This document shows, piece after piece, positions 1 to 10,738 of a stretch of 53,360 nt of DNA. Positions within the stretch are counted from its first letter, which is position 1. Each line of letters begins with the position of its first letter. The notes under the pieces were generated by a model. It saw only the letters and a list, made by a program, of their open reading frames with translations. It was not told the origin of the DNA and ran no database searches. The stretch spans positions 28,584 to 81,943 of the forward strand of contig MU129152.1 of NCBI GenBank assembly GCA_014904985.1, read 5' to 3'. The translations under genes and the position numbers were made by a program. The DNA is from Hydnum rufescens UP504 (lineage: Eukaryota; Basidiomycota; Agaricomycetes; Cantharellales; Hydnaceae).

Positions 1-845
1 CATTTAGTCCATTATATTGACTATACTCTGTGTACAATTTCAAGTTCATATCTTGACTGTAGGGGGAGTAAATCAATTTTCAATGTCAAAGCTTGTTTGG
101 CCCATATCTCCATAAGTAATGCATGGATTGGGCTGAAATTTTGATATGATTTGCGTACCAATGGCCTCCTAACAGGTGCCAAATTTCAGACACGTCCGCC
201 CAGCGCTTATTTTCCGGCAACTTCCAGTGGTTCCGGTCCCCCTTGCCCAGTTCCCCCTCTTTAAGTGCATGGATTGGGCTGATTTTTGGCACATAATTAC
301 TTTATAATTACTTCATACTCTGTGTAAATTTTCAAGTCCCCAGCTATATTATAGGGGGAGGAAATCAATTTTTAATGTCCAAACTTGTTTGGCCCATATC
401 TCCATAGGTAATGCATGGATTGGGCTGAAATTTTGATATGATTTGCGTCCTAATAGTCTCTAATCATGTGCCAAATTTCAGACTTGTCCACCCAGCGGTT
501 ATTTTGCGGCAATTTCCAGTGGTTCCGGTGTTGTTTTTACTGTTCTCATTGTTTCAGGCACTAACCAGTGGCCCTGGGCCTGGTTTTTTCACTGTATCAG
601 GGTCCCTAAGGGTCCATCCATCCATCCCAGGCACCACCCCCTGGTCCTGGGCCCCCATTGGGCTGGATGGGGAAAATTTTCTTGGATGTAGTTCATTTAA
701 TTTCCGCATTTAGGCTTTTTTTCAATAGGAATCAGTGTATTATGTAACTGGATATTATCCAAGGTTATTATGGGATATTATCTAATGCACCCTTCCTTAT
801 TGGGCTATCTAATTACCGCATTTACGGATATTAATATTATAAAAT
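1..845. repeat. Dispersed AT-rich repeat with two tandem units of about 291 bp
   Basis: Two units follow each other: the segment GGGGGAGTAAATCAATTTT near 61 returns as GGGGGAGGAAATCAATTTTT near 353, and GGCTGAAATTTTGATATG occurs near 131 and 423. The same two-unit block, followed by the same CCGCATTTAGGCTTTTTT and AGGAATCA segment (703-830), recurs at 21950-22565 next to foldback B1. I see no credible gene in it; the short open frames are not conserved between copies. It is probably the right-hand end of a B-type element lying mostly outside the window. Confidence 0.7.
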
Positions 846-1002
846 ATATATTATTTAACTGGAATAATAATAATAGCCTGGATGCAAAAGGTTTAATGAA
901 ATGGGGTTACTGTAGCTTGTTGCAACAAAGTTACTGGGTATTGATGCAACCCTTCCAAGGTAAGTTACCGCATTTTTTGCAAAATATTTACAGCATGGGC
1001 TG

Positions 1003-3540
1003 CTCCAGCTTCCTTACCCATACCATGCTTTTCAAGACACACTCCTCATGTCTCTTCCTTGAGCACACTATGCCAGCCACAACTCCAGCCATAATGATGC
1101 CCCCTTGTTGTGTCTCCAGGGTACTCACATCCACATATTGGACAAGGTGACATCATGGTTGGAGAGTGCTAATCAGGAAATGCCCTCTATATACTGGCTT
1201 AATGGTCTCACTGGAATCGGAAAGTCAACCATCGCAAAAACAATTGCTGATCAAGCACAGGAGAGGGGGCTGCTTGGCATGAGTTTCTTCTTTTCTCAAA
1301 ATGATGGCCCTTTATGTGATCCACAGCTCGTCTTCCCAACAATTGCTTTCCAACTCGCTGAGTCAGACAATGCATTCCAAGAGGTTATCCTCAATGCCAA
1401 GGGGGAAGACATGACAGTTGGGCACAAAAAGCTACTGCCTCAACTCCAGGGATTGATCTTAAACCCCCTCCTCCAGATCAATCCGAATTGGGTCCCGGTA
1501 CTCATCATCCTCAATGCCTTGGATGAATGTGAGAAAAACAGTGCTGTGGAAATTCTATGGCTTCTGTTTTCGCTCGTCACCTGAATACCATTTCTCCGGA
1601 TCCTAATCACAAGCCGACCGGAGCCTCATATATCCTCAGTCTTCTATGAGGCTTTGAACTATGAAAAAACAGTTCTTCATGATGTCGAAGCCTCCGTTAT
1701 TCAACAAGACATTCTCCTTTACCTCTGCACTGAATTGGCCAAGATCCCTCGCAAGCTTTGTCTTTGTATGGATGCTAATTGGGCATTGAGAGACGAGATA
1801 AATTCACTGGTCGACAAGTCAGGGAAGCTCTTTGTTTATGCCGCCACATCTATTTGTTTCATTGGTGATGGTAGTGCGTGAGACCCTCGTCTACAGCTAC
1901 AAATTATACTTGGCACCCAAACTGCCCAGGAAATAGGCGCTTCTCTGTATAAGTGGGTGGATGATCTTTACATGGGTGTGCTCCGCAACTCCGTTTCCAA
2001 TTCTAATCATTGAGAGTCCCTGGCAGGGTTTCAAGCTGTTGTTGGGGGCATTGTTTTGCTGCGTGAACCTCTCCCTCTACACTCGTTGGCCAAGTTTGTT
2101 TCCTACGAAATGAACAACGTTACAGCTGTCCTCCACAGTCTTCAGTCCATCATTATTCTCCCCTCAAGTGAACAAGAGGCCCCTCGAATCTATCATCCAT
2201 CTCTTTGTGACTTCATTACCGATCCTTTGTGATGCTCTGACCTGGATTTTGTTATTGTCCTGGGCTCAGAGCCAGAATGATGGTTTGCGATTCTGTGCTT
2301 GCAACTGTTGGCAAGATTCCTCAAACAGGATGTAGCTGGCATCGGGGATCCTTCACTTCTGAACAGTGAAGTCAATGCATTGGAAGAAAAAGTGAGATTT
2401 GCTCTATCACCTGAGGTGCAATATGCATGTTGGTACTGGGCATCACACCTATCCCAAGTGGAGTTTGGAGATGAGATAATGGTGCAAGAATTGCACCAGT
2501 TTTTGATGCAGTCCCTTTTGTGGTGGTTCAAGGCCATGAGTCTAATCCACAGTGTGTCTACCACTGTAACTGCTATCGAAGGAGCCCACTGCTGGGCAGT
2601 AAGTTCATTCATTTGGATCATTGGACTACCTCTTAATAGGCAGTGATTCCTATAACAGATAAACTCAAAATGCAACTCAACCCTTATTACCATGCTGGCT
2701 GACACACACCAGTTCATTCTTGCTCATGGCGAAGTGATCAGGGCAAGCGTGCTGCATGTGTATGAATCTGCTGTGCCATTCACTCCCCATGAGTCCGCAT
2801 TGTACAAGACCTATTTAAATGAAGCCAGGAGCTCCATCCATTTGATCCAAGGGGTGGAGTCTGAATGGCCACATAGCTTGAGTAGTTTACTTGGTCATTC
2901 TGGGCTGGTCAAGGCTATATCATTTTCACCAGATGGCCACATATTAGCATTGGGTTCCGTGGACTTCTCAGTTCGATTGTGGGATACCATATCCAGGGCC
3001 CCCATCGCAAAGCTGGAAGGACATTCTCAGTTGATTACGTCTATTGCATTTTTGCCAGATGGTCTACAACTAGCATCGGGCTCTGGGGATCACTCTGTAT
3101 GATTGTGGGATACTGTGTCCGGTGTGTCCCTTGCAACACTGAAAGACCATTCGGACTGGGTTGTGTCAGTTGTGTATTCACCAGATGGCTCACAACTAGC
3201 TTCAAGCTCCTATGATTGTTCCATACAATTGTGGGATCCCATATCCCACACACTCATTGCTGCACTAAAGGGCCATGCAGAGCCAGTTCTGTCAATTGCC
3301 TTTTCACCAGATGGCTGGCAATTGGCTTCAAGTTCCTCAGATTGCTCTGTACAATTGTGGGATGCTGAGTCTGGTGTATCTATAGCAATTCTAGCAGGCC
3401 ACTCCAAGCTTGTTCAGGCTATTGCATTTTCACCAGATGGTTTGCACTTAGCTTCAGGGTCATATGATTGCTCTGTGCAATTGTGGAATGCCATGTCCAG
3501 GGCATTTATTAGAATATTGGAGGGTCACTCTGAGCCAGTT
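1003..3540 (+). pseudogene. NACHT-WD40 (NLR/STAND) receptor, N-terminal part, broken by an LTR retrotransposon
   Basis: This is the first part of a fungal NLR-like protein, a family linked to non-self recognition and programmed cell death. The NACHT P-loop NGLTGIGKST is at 1201-1230 and the Walker B-like LIILNALDECE at 1501-1533, followed by ILITSRPEPH and the usual helical region ending near 2599. An intron lies at 2600-2658. WD40 repeats begin near 2885; five complete repeats with SPDG, LASGS and LWD signatures are visible, and the sixth is cut at HSEPV by the T1 insertion. The same frame runs throughout but is closed by TGA codons near 1060, 1582, 1879, 2011, 2230, 2277 and 3100, each at a position where arginine CGA is expected. 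The N-terminal effector domain is not visible; upstream is repeat DNA, so the 5' end is lost or lies beyond an unseen intron. Family assignment is confident. Confidence 0.9.
2600..2658 (+). other. Spliceosomal intron in the NACHT-WD40 pseudogene
   Basis: GTAAGT begins at 2600 and the intron ends in ATAACAG at 2658. Removing the 59 nt joins AHCWA to the downstream INSK frame in phase 0 and leads into MLADTHQF and the WD40 region, as expected for the family. Confidence 0.7.
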
Positions 3541-3999
3541 TGTTAAGGGTTGTACTCAAGGCAAAAGATACGATGACATAATTGAGTTGAATACAAGGAA
3601 ATGCCCTTAAGGCGATTGACAAGGGAGTCGTGAAGTGGGGATTACGTAAGTCACAAGAGACGAGTACATATGAGGAAGACCAGCTTCTTGAGACTTAATA
3701 TGTGAGGGCTTTAAGATGAGAGTTGCGAGCAATAACTGAGATTGCAAAAGAGGAATTCAATTGGTTGACAATATATTCTCGATCTTCTAAAGAGCAAGTG
3801 TACACCAAGTAACTACTTATACTATTAGAGATCAAAAAGGTTTTATGGATAAAGGGGTGTTGAATAAAGGAGGGATGTATATAATAGGAAATGCTGAAAG
3901 AGGAAGGCACAATGGCAGCAAGGGGGAAGGTCACATGATGGCACAATTGGCTTGGTTATTCTGTGTACATAAGCGAGGTTACAAGTACAACTCATAACA
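3541..3999 (-). repeat. 3' LTR of T1
   Basis: 459 bp, same length as the copy at 48819-49277 and matching throughout with scattered C/T and G/A differences, many at CpG positions. It ends in TG...CA and is flanked outside by CAGTT at 3536-3540. Confidence 0.93.
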
Positions 4000-4016
4000 G
4001 TACCCCCCCTTTGAGC
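4000..4016 (-). other. Polypurine tract of T1
   Basis: On the minus strand the sequence CAAAGGGGGGGTAC directly precedes the LTR start TGTTATGAG. This is the expected plus-strand priming site and fixes the element's orientation as minus. Confidence 0.8.
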
Positions 4017-4148
4017 GCAAAGCCCTCGAAGCATGTAACTCGAGTTTTATGAGGTGGGTGTTTTGGTGGTTTTGGCAGTTGCCATGGTGGTTACTATAAA
4101 GGGCAGGTTTGTCATGTTCACTTCTGATTCTGTACTATCATCATCGAC

Positions 4149-5148
4149 ATGGCCGATGAAGCTATTCTTTCTCTGATCAAGATGAAGGTGGCGATGGAGA
4201 TTCTCCAGACCGAGGAGGCAGTTGTGACTGTGAAGGTCGAGTTGGTGAAGTGGGAGGTAAGTGATGAAAACTTGTTCTGTTTTCTGTAAGTTGCATTGAT
4301 TTGTGGTAAAGTGGCAGGTGAAACTGCAAGGTCAGCTGCCTGAGGTTTTGCCTCTCGTGCCTGAGATGGGGTTGGAGCTTGCAGGTTGCCGTCTGCGCAT
4401 CGAATGGATCAAGAATGACATGGGCATTCATCATGCCCAGGAAGAGGTGGCAGTGCACATGTTAGAGGAGGTGCATCATCTTGATGCTGAGGTGCAGCAC
4501 GAGGCTGAGGACGTTGCTCGGCATGCAGCCGTGGTGGAGGTGTTGAGGGGTGCGTCGAAAGATGTGCCTTTGGGTTTGGGCGAGGGTGAGGGATCATCGA
4601 TGGTGAGTATGATTTTTTGAAGTTGCGATGTCGCTGACGTGGTGTTTTTAGTGCGATTGGTCTGCATCTGTGCATGCTCGATGGGTGGCAGGTGGTAAGA
4701 AAGGGGAGGAACCTCTGTGCATGTCCAGTCCTCAGTTTTGCTGCCAGGCATGCACCAAGTGGAACAAGAAGTGTTCCCTGGTGCTGGTGGGTCATTGGCA
4801 CCTGAAGCGGGTTGCTGAGGGCAGCGAGGAGCCTTCACAGGCTTCCAGGCAATGACGCATTGTGTCACCTGAGTCAAAGGGTTCGCCTTCTCCTGTGGAG
4901 GGGGTTGAGGAGGAGGTGCCTGGGGGGCGCCTGGGGTTGCGCCTGAGCTTTCTGTGGGTGACTTGCTTCTGTGGGTTGAGAGTCTCTTGAAGTGCATGGA
5001 GGAGATGTTGGCTGATGACCCAACACCTGAGTTGGCGCAATGTGCAGTTCTCACGCGATGGGTGGCTGTGGAGGCGTCCACAGCAGTGGAGCTGGAGGAG
5101 GTGAGGGTGCAGGAGTTGGAGCAGGGTTTGGCTGTGGCAAAGTCACAG
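4149..5148 (+). pseudogene. Spliced gene antisense to retrotransposon T1 (unknown function, Cys-rich motif), 5' part
   Basis: Start ATG at 4149 (MADEAILSLIK). Exon 1 is 4149-4256; intron 1 4257-4317 (GTAAGT to GGCAG); exon 2 4318-4602; intron 2 4603-4651 (GTGAGT to TTTTTAG); exon 3 from 4652. All three junctions are phase 0. Exon 2 is acidic and His-rich (AQEEVAVHMLEEVHHLDAE). Exon 3 has a Cys cluster, FCCQACTKWNKKCS, that could bind metal. A TGA at 4853 stands where CGA would keep the frame open. A one-base loss in the G run near 4924 shifts frame into LLLWVESLLKCMEEMLADDP and an acidic coiled-coil-like stretch ending at a GTGAGT at 5149. A1 begins 72 bp later, apparently in the last intron. 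The gene lies between T1 pol and the 3' LTR on the opposite strand. I do not recognise the family. Confidence 0.6.
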
Positions 5149-5588
5149 GTGAGTGTCGCGTGCGGTGTGCGACAGCGATGGGGGGATGTCATGGCTTACA
5201 AACCAGTCAGCCATAATTGTATATCTAGTTAGGCCCTTTTGCCTTGCTTTTATTCAATCTAAGAGTGGGTTTTTAGGTGGGGGCCCCTGGGGCCCACTGG
5301 GTGATTTCACAGCATGAGACAAGGGGCCCTCTCACCTTAGACTAGGACTTAGAGATTCCTCATGGTCTTTCACAGTCTGACTTAGAGATTCTCAGACTTG
5401 CAGGACAGCAGGCCATATCAGGGATAGTATGTTCCATTTATAATTATTTATTTATTATCACTATATTATACACATCCTACCCCAGGTCAGTGGGGTTTCA
5501 GCAGTCCCATTATTCTTATTATTTATTTATTTATTTAAATACTGTGGTACTTAGTAGAAATCCAAAGAAAAAAAAACTACTTAGTAGC

Positions 5589-6403
5589 ACCACACACCTG
5601 CTCTAGCAGGTGTGTGGTACTGTCCATAGAAATAAAAGAACAAAAAAATTAAAATAAAAACTAGTTTATCTAGTAGCACCACACACCCACTTGGGTGGGG
5701 GTGTGGTACCAGGGGTGTGGCTTGGCACTTCACCGTTGGGCGCGGGTTGTGGGTTGCCATTGGGGTGGGTTGTTGTTTTGGATCCTAGAATCATAGTGTA
5801 TATTAGTAAAAAAATTCGAAGTAATGCAAAAGGAGCAGTGCAAGCTGCTCCTTTGGCGCGGTTGTACTTATAGAGGGCAAATACTTACTTTAAAAATTAT
5901 CACACCTGCTGAAGTGGGTGTGGGGTTCATCCGGGGCTTCTGTGGCCTCGTGTTGTGTTCTGTCGTTTGTGGGTTTCATTTGGGGGATGGGTTGCTGTTG
6001 TTGTGTATTTATTCGGCGGGGTCGTGAGTCTTGATTGAGGGTTTAGAAACCTATGATAATAAGTAATAAGTTAGTAAAAAAAGAAAAACCATGCAAAAGG
6101 AGCAGCACATGCTGCTCCTTTTGCGTGGTTGTACTTAAACGGTAAATACTTACATTAAAAATTATTATCACACCCGCCAAAGCAGGTGTGGGGTTCATCC
6201 GAGGCTTCTGTGGCCTCCCATGTTCTGTCATTTGCGGGTCTCATTTGGGGGGTGGGGGTAGATCAAAACCTAGGATAAGGAATACTATGTTAGTAAAAAA
6301 AACAAAAAGAAAAGCTACGCCAAAGGAGCAGCATACACTGCTCCTTTGGCGCGATCATATTTATTTACCTTAAAATTACCACACCTGCCGAAGTGGGTGT
6401 GGT
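5589..6403 (-). repeat. A1 left array, outer part: five exon-type and three intron-type hairpins
   Basis: Read on the minus strand. Exon-type hairpins (CCACACCTGC...GCAGGTGTGG) are at 5589-5618, 5677-5708, 5900-5923, 6169-6190 and 6378-6403. Intron-type hairpins (GCAAAAGGAGCAGC...GCTGCTCCTTTTGC) are at 5826-5857, 6093-6124 and 6318-6351. Between them lie the complements of splice signals: CCTAGAAT or CCTAGGAT (3' site), TTAGTAAAA (branch point) and ACTTAC or TTTACC (5' site). The stems use G-C where inner units use A-T (GGAG/CTCC against AGAG/CTCT). No coding potential is evident. Confidence 0.8.
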
Positions 6404-7650
6404 TTGTCTTGGGGTTCCGTTGTAAGCGGGAAACGAAGGGGAGAATCCAGCTACAGTCCACGATATGGAATCGAGAACGAAAAGAGGGGACCACAGGATC
6501 AATCCGAATGTTAAGGCTCAAAGGAATGAAGGTCTTTTGGTATAGAAATCTAATGCTGTAAGCAACAGCTGCTCAAGCAATAGAACAAAGAATGAATATG
6601 GGTCACAAAACCACACCCTAAGGCTCTCCTCTTGAGGCCCTAGACAAAGTGTAGTAGTCTTGGTGGAATTCACCCAAGGAACCAGTGGCAATACATCAGT
6701 GCCTCAAAACTGGGGAGGGGGAAAACTATGGAAATTCACATCTCCTGCACTTAATATACATCACAGAAGAATGCTATGGTAACCGGCAGAAAGGTGGAGT
6801 TAAGGTGAAAATGATGAAAAAGAAATCAAGTCAAAAGCTTCAAAACTGAAGGAGATATTCCAAAATAAAGTCAGAATAGGGAAATATGGCTTAACCAAGC
6901 TATTCTTCCTCTCCTACTGAACAGAATCCCTTGGGGAATGGTGGAACTGGTTGTCCTAGATGTACCCTTCATTGGATATAAGAGGGGCAGAGAATAATTG
7001 CCATTAATAATCAAAAAAGCGGAGGCAATAATGGAATGAGACATGGGGGAGTTAAATTGTAGAGAGCCGAGTTTTAATCCGCTCGTTTTTTCCTTGGTAC
7101 CATTGGATGCGGACTGTCGACAGCTTTCTAGGCGTGCTTGTCCCGAACGAATTGGATCAAAACTGACTGAGAAAATTGAAAAATACTGAAGGGATATATG
7201 AAACACATAGTAAAATCGACCTGGAAGGTGCAGTATTGATTCACTTGGCTCGTGTTTGGTATCGTATGAAAGGTGTGAATCGTAGCTTTCTGGGCGCTAT
7301 CTTGCTGAGTCGATCCGATCAAAACTGAGGGAGATATTTCGCATTTACTCCTTGAGAGCACCGCATTAGCCCCTATTTGTCATGTGACAGGTCCGCGAGT
7401 CAGAATCAAGGCCCGGGTGTGTAATCCGTCACATTACATAATCACAATTCGTTAGAGTCGCCCTTGAGGCAACAGGAAGCGTGTGTCAGAAGTGGGATTG
7501 ATTGAAGGTCAAACAAAGCAAGCAAGTTGAATTGCTATTGCCACATTGAGGTATGGCATAGAGAAGCGGAATTTAGGGTGGCCTGTTGAAGTGCCGCGGA
7601 TACATAATAAATTGGCTCGTGTGCAAACAAAAGAATGGCACGGATTCGTG
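6404..7650. other. Unassigned 1.2-kb stretch separating two groups of units in A1
   Basis: No hairpin unit and no convincing gene. It contains a diverged direct repeat about 180 bp apart: GCTTTCTAGGCG...GGATCAAAACTGA near 7122-7170 and GCTTTCTGGGCG...CGATCAAAACTGA near 7279-7330. It may be a separate insertion or a degenerate unit. I cannot identify it. Confidence 0.4.
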
Positions 7651-7964
7651 GGTATTAGATGTATGGGATTCAGGCTTGTTCTCAAATGAATGACAGCGTG
7701 GGAGTTGACGTCCAGATTGACATAGAAAATGGTTCATTTATTCGGAAAATCGTCCTCGGATGGGGTTTGCACATAGTAGGGATTTGTCCTTCCAACACCG
7801 TGGTCTTGCGTTGTGTGTTACCATTTGCGGGATTTGTCTGGTGGGTGTCCCTTGGCCAGTCATCATTGGCAGGCTTTGTTCGGCATTGGTTTTGGTGGCT
7901 TGGTGGGTCACATTGTCATTTCTGGGGGGGAGGGGTTTGTGTGGTGGGTGGCAAGGTGATAACC

Positions 7965-8936
7965 TAGAATAAATAAATCATGTGTTAGTTAAAAAATTAA
8001 AACGAACACAAAAAGAGCAGCTTTCACTGCTCTTTTTGTGTCATCGGGGGTACAACACCTTGTATAGAACCACACACCCGCTACTGCGGGCATGTGGCTC
8101 TTCTCATTGTGTGGCATGTCGTCATTTGCATGTTGTTGTTCCAGGGGGGCTTGCTTCATGGGTTTTCATTTGTGATGATACCTAGAATAAAAAAATAATT
8201 AGTTAGAAAATTAAAAGTGACGCAAAAAGACCAGCTTTTGCTGCTCTTTTTGCATCGTGTTGGGGGTACACTACACACCTTGTATAGAACCACACACCTG
8301 CTACTGCAGGTGTGTGGTTCTTCTCATTGTGGCACGTTGTTGTTCACGGGGGTGTTGTTGTCCTGGGGGGGCTTACTTCGCAGGTGTTCATTTGTGACAA
8401 TACCTAGAATAAAAAATAATTAGTTAAAAAATTAAAAGCGATGCAAAAAGAGCAGCTTTCGCTGCTCTTCTTGCATTGTTAGGGGTACATACCAAGTATA
8501 GAACCACACACCCACTACTGTGGGTGTGTGGCTCATCTCTTCATGTGGCGCATCATTCATGGATCCCCTTTGCGGGTGTGTTGGGTTGCTTCGCAGGTCT
8601 TCATTTGTGGCAATACCTAGAATAAAATATTATTAGTTAAAAGATGTAAAGCTACACAAAAAGAGCAGCTTGGGCTGCTCTTTTTGTGTGGCTGTATCTA
8701 TTGGGGGGGGACTCACCTTAAATAGTACCACACCCACCGCAGTGGGTGTGGTTCCTGGGCCACTCATTGGGCGGCCTGTCGCTCATCCTGGTTTTGATCT
8801 GGAATAATAAAGGTACGTTAGTATAAAAATTCACAGCGGTGCAAAAAGAGTAGCTTGCACTACTCTTTTTGTGCTATTGTAGGTACTGAGACAAACTTAC
8901 CTTATGACCACACCCACATCAGTGGGTATGTGGTCA
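7965..8936 (-). repeat. A1 left array, inner part: five intron-type and five exon-type hairpins
   Basis: Intron-type hairpins at 8007-8040, 8222-8253, 8443-8474, 8655-8688 and 8841-8874; exon-type at 8070-8097, 8287-8320, 8504-8531, 8727-8752 and 8906-8935. Unit spacing is about 200-220 bp. The unit at 8841-8874 has AGAGTAGC paired with a CTACTCT arm, a double-sided change from AGAGCAGC/CTGCTCT. CCTAGAAT and TTAGTTAAAA or TTAGTATAAA precede each intron hairpin, and ACTCACC or ACTTACC separates it from the exon hairpin in the last two units. Confidence 0.85.
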
Positions 8937-8957
8937 TGTGGTTGTGGTTGTGCACTG

Positions 8958-9003
8958 GGGCTGCTGTTGCTGCTGCTGCTGCTGTTGTTGCTGTTGCTGT
9001 TGT
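8958..9003. repeat. Imperfect trinucleotide (GCTGTT/GCTGCT) microsatellite
   Basis: Runs of GCTGCTGCTGCTGCTGTTG lie between the first exon hairpin and palindrome P1. The long Ala or Cys runs read from it are a by-product of the repeat. Confidence 0.8.
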
Positions 9004-9058
9004 GTCGTGGCCGTGTGGTCACCTTTCTGTTGCAGGGTGTGGCTGTGTAGTTGCGAAA

Positions 9059-9640
9059 TTCAATGCCGGCAATTGCCAGTACTCAAGAAGCACCCAAGTG
9101 CTGGTGCTACAAGCATGGCACACATCCATAGCAAGCATGTAGATATGGAATAAATAGTATATAATAAATATTTTCCAATAAAATGCGAAGAAAAAGAAGA
9201 TAATGGGTCAGAGCTCAATAAGGCATGAGATGGTTAATTGAAAAGTGGATTGGGTCAGTTCTATGCATCAGAATTGGCCCAAATTTAAATATAGTGATGG
9301 CATATATACACCCTACATGGGCAATTATATTATCTTGGAAAATGCGAGAATCATCTGAGATAATTAATTGCCCATGTAGGGTGTATATATGCCATCACTA
9401 TATTTAAATTTGGGCCAATTCTGATGCATAGAACTGACCCAATCCACTTTTCAATTAACCATCTCATGCCTTATTGAGCTCTGACCCATTATCTTCTTTT
9501 TCTTCGCATTTCATTGGAAAATATTTATTATATACTATTTATTCCATATCTACATGCTTGCTATGGATGTGTGCCATGCTTGTAGCGCCAGCACTTGGGC
9601 ACTTCTTGAGTACTGGCAATTGCTGGCATTGAATTTCTCA
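9059..9640. repeat. P1: central palindrome of A1
   Basis: Left arm 9059-9335 and right arm about 9358-9640 are near-perfect reverse complements around a short spacer centred near 9347 (ATTATATTATCT then AGATAATTAAT). The few differences seen are mainly C/T transitions. The arms include AAGTGGATTGGG and ATTGGCCCAAATTT, which have diverged counterparts in P2 and P3. Open frames on both strands give the same peptides because of the palindrome and are not evidence for a gene. Confidence 0.9.
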
Positions 9641-9691
9641 TCTTCCTCTCCACAACCACAACAGGTAACTGCCTGGAAAGGCAAGCGTGTG

Positions 9692-9805
9692 ACCACACAC
9701 CCGCCACTGCAGGTGTGTTTTTTTACTTGTAGATACAATGGTGCAAAAAGAGCAGCGTAAGCTGCTCTTTTTGTGCTTCTTTGAATCTTTTACTAACATA
9801 TCTTA
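9692..9805 (+). repeat. A1 right array, first unit
   Basis: Exon-type hairpin 9692-9719, intron-type hairpin 9743-9776 (GCAAAAAGAGCAGC with GCTGCTCTTTTTG), then TTTTACTAAC as branch point at about 9789 and CTTCTAG ending near 9817. The usual GTRAGT after the exon hairpin is replaced by a T run, so this 5' splice site looks damaged. The downstream exon (ATTGAGGCC...CCCAAACAGCAATG) resembles the exon after the intron at 14586-14692. Confidence 0.7.
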
Positions 9806-9908
9806 TATTCTTCTAGATTGAGGCCTGGGGTCCAAGGCACGACAAAAACCTGTGAAACGAGGGCCCAAACAGCAATGCCCCAAACGAAGACACACCAAAC
9901 GACACAAC

Positions 9909-10064
9909 ATACAGCACTGCACCAATGACATGACATATGGCACCATGCCAAGCACGTGACACATGGTACCATGCCAATGACACGATGTGCAGCACCACTC
10001 CAATGACATGACACACGGCACCATGCCAACGATGTGACATACAGCACCACACCCATCACCAGTA
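9909..10064. repeat. 26-bp tandem repeat, six copies
   Basis: Copies start at 9909, 9935, 9961, 9987, 10013 and 10039, with the core ATGGCACCATGCCAATGAC and exact 26-bp spacing; the sixth copy is degenerate. Because 26 is not a multiple of three, the Cys/His-rich open frames on the minus strand shift through all phases and are artefacts. It forms most of a putative exon of the A1 right array. Confidence 0.9.
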
Positions 10065-10200
10065 GACATACCAGTGATTAATCAACTACCCATAACTCCC
10101 AGAAATGGGTGATGTATCACTCTCTGTAACACATCTCTCCAAGAGTTAAAGGCAACTGATACATCACAAGGTCTAATGGGCAAGAAATGCATTGTAAAAT

Positions 10201-10272
10201 TAAGGGTGGATTTGAACCCTCAACCTCTCAATCATCTGACTTAGAGTCTCAGCCCACTAGACCATGGAAGTC
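10201..10272 (-). other. tRNA-like sequence (probable relic)
   Basis: On the minus strand an A-box TGGTCTAGTGG (10253-10264) and B-box GGTTCAAATCC (10208-10218) lie 46 nt apart, as in a tRNA. The D stem GTCT/AGAC can form. The acceptor and T stems do not pair well and the anticodon arm is irregular, so it is not called as a functional tRNA. It might be a tRNA-derived piece of a SINE-like repeat. Confidence 0.3.
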
Positions 10273-10738
10273 TTACTTATTATTGAGCCTTTTTAGCATT
10301 CCTTATACTGCCACTCTTGCCAAAAGCAGAACTCAACTAAGCTGGCATCAAACAATCCTTTGGGGTATCTTATATTACCTTCCTAATAGGGAATATTTAC
10401 TGGTAAGACCCAATACATGCCCTCCATGCCGGAAACAATGTAGACTTCCTTTTTTGGCACTCACTTTGACCTTGGGAGTCATTTCTTATTGAAATTATAG
10501 TACAATTTAAATACAAAAAAAAGGACGTATGGAGAAAGGCCTCCTTCACTCAAGTCACCCAGCCCATCTCTGGGCGCCATATGTGTTTCGTCATTGTATT
10601 CGTGGGTCAAGGGGTCTGGGGGGCTGCACACTCCTGTGTTCTGCCCTAGGCCAGGTTTGTGCATTTGTCAGGTCAGGTATCGCGTAGTGGGGTCCTTAGA
10701 ATAATAATATGTTAATAAACCAAAAAAAACAGAAGGGA

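Noticed and set aside
438..713. 91-residue plus-strand frame in the left repeat
   Set aside because: Not conserved in the other copy of the repeat at 22069-22663 and without recognisable motifs.
9793..10069. Three overlapping Cys/His/Trp-rich minus-strand frames
   Set aside because: Produced by the 26-bp tandem repeat, which shifts phase each copy.
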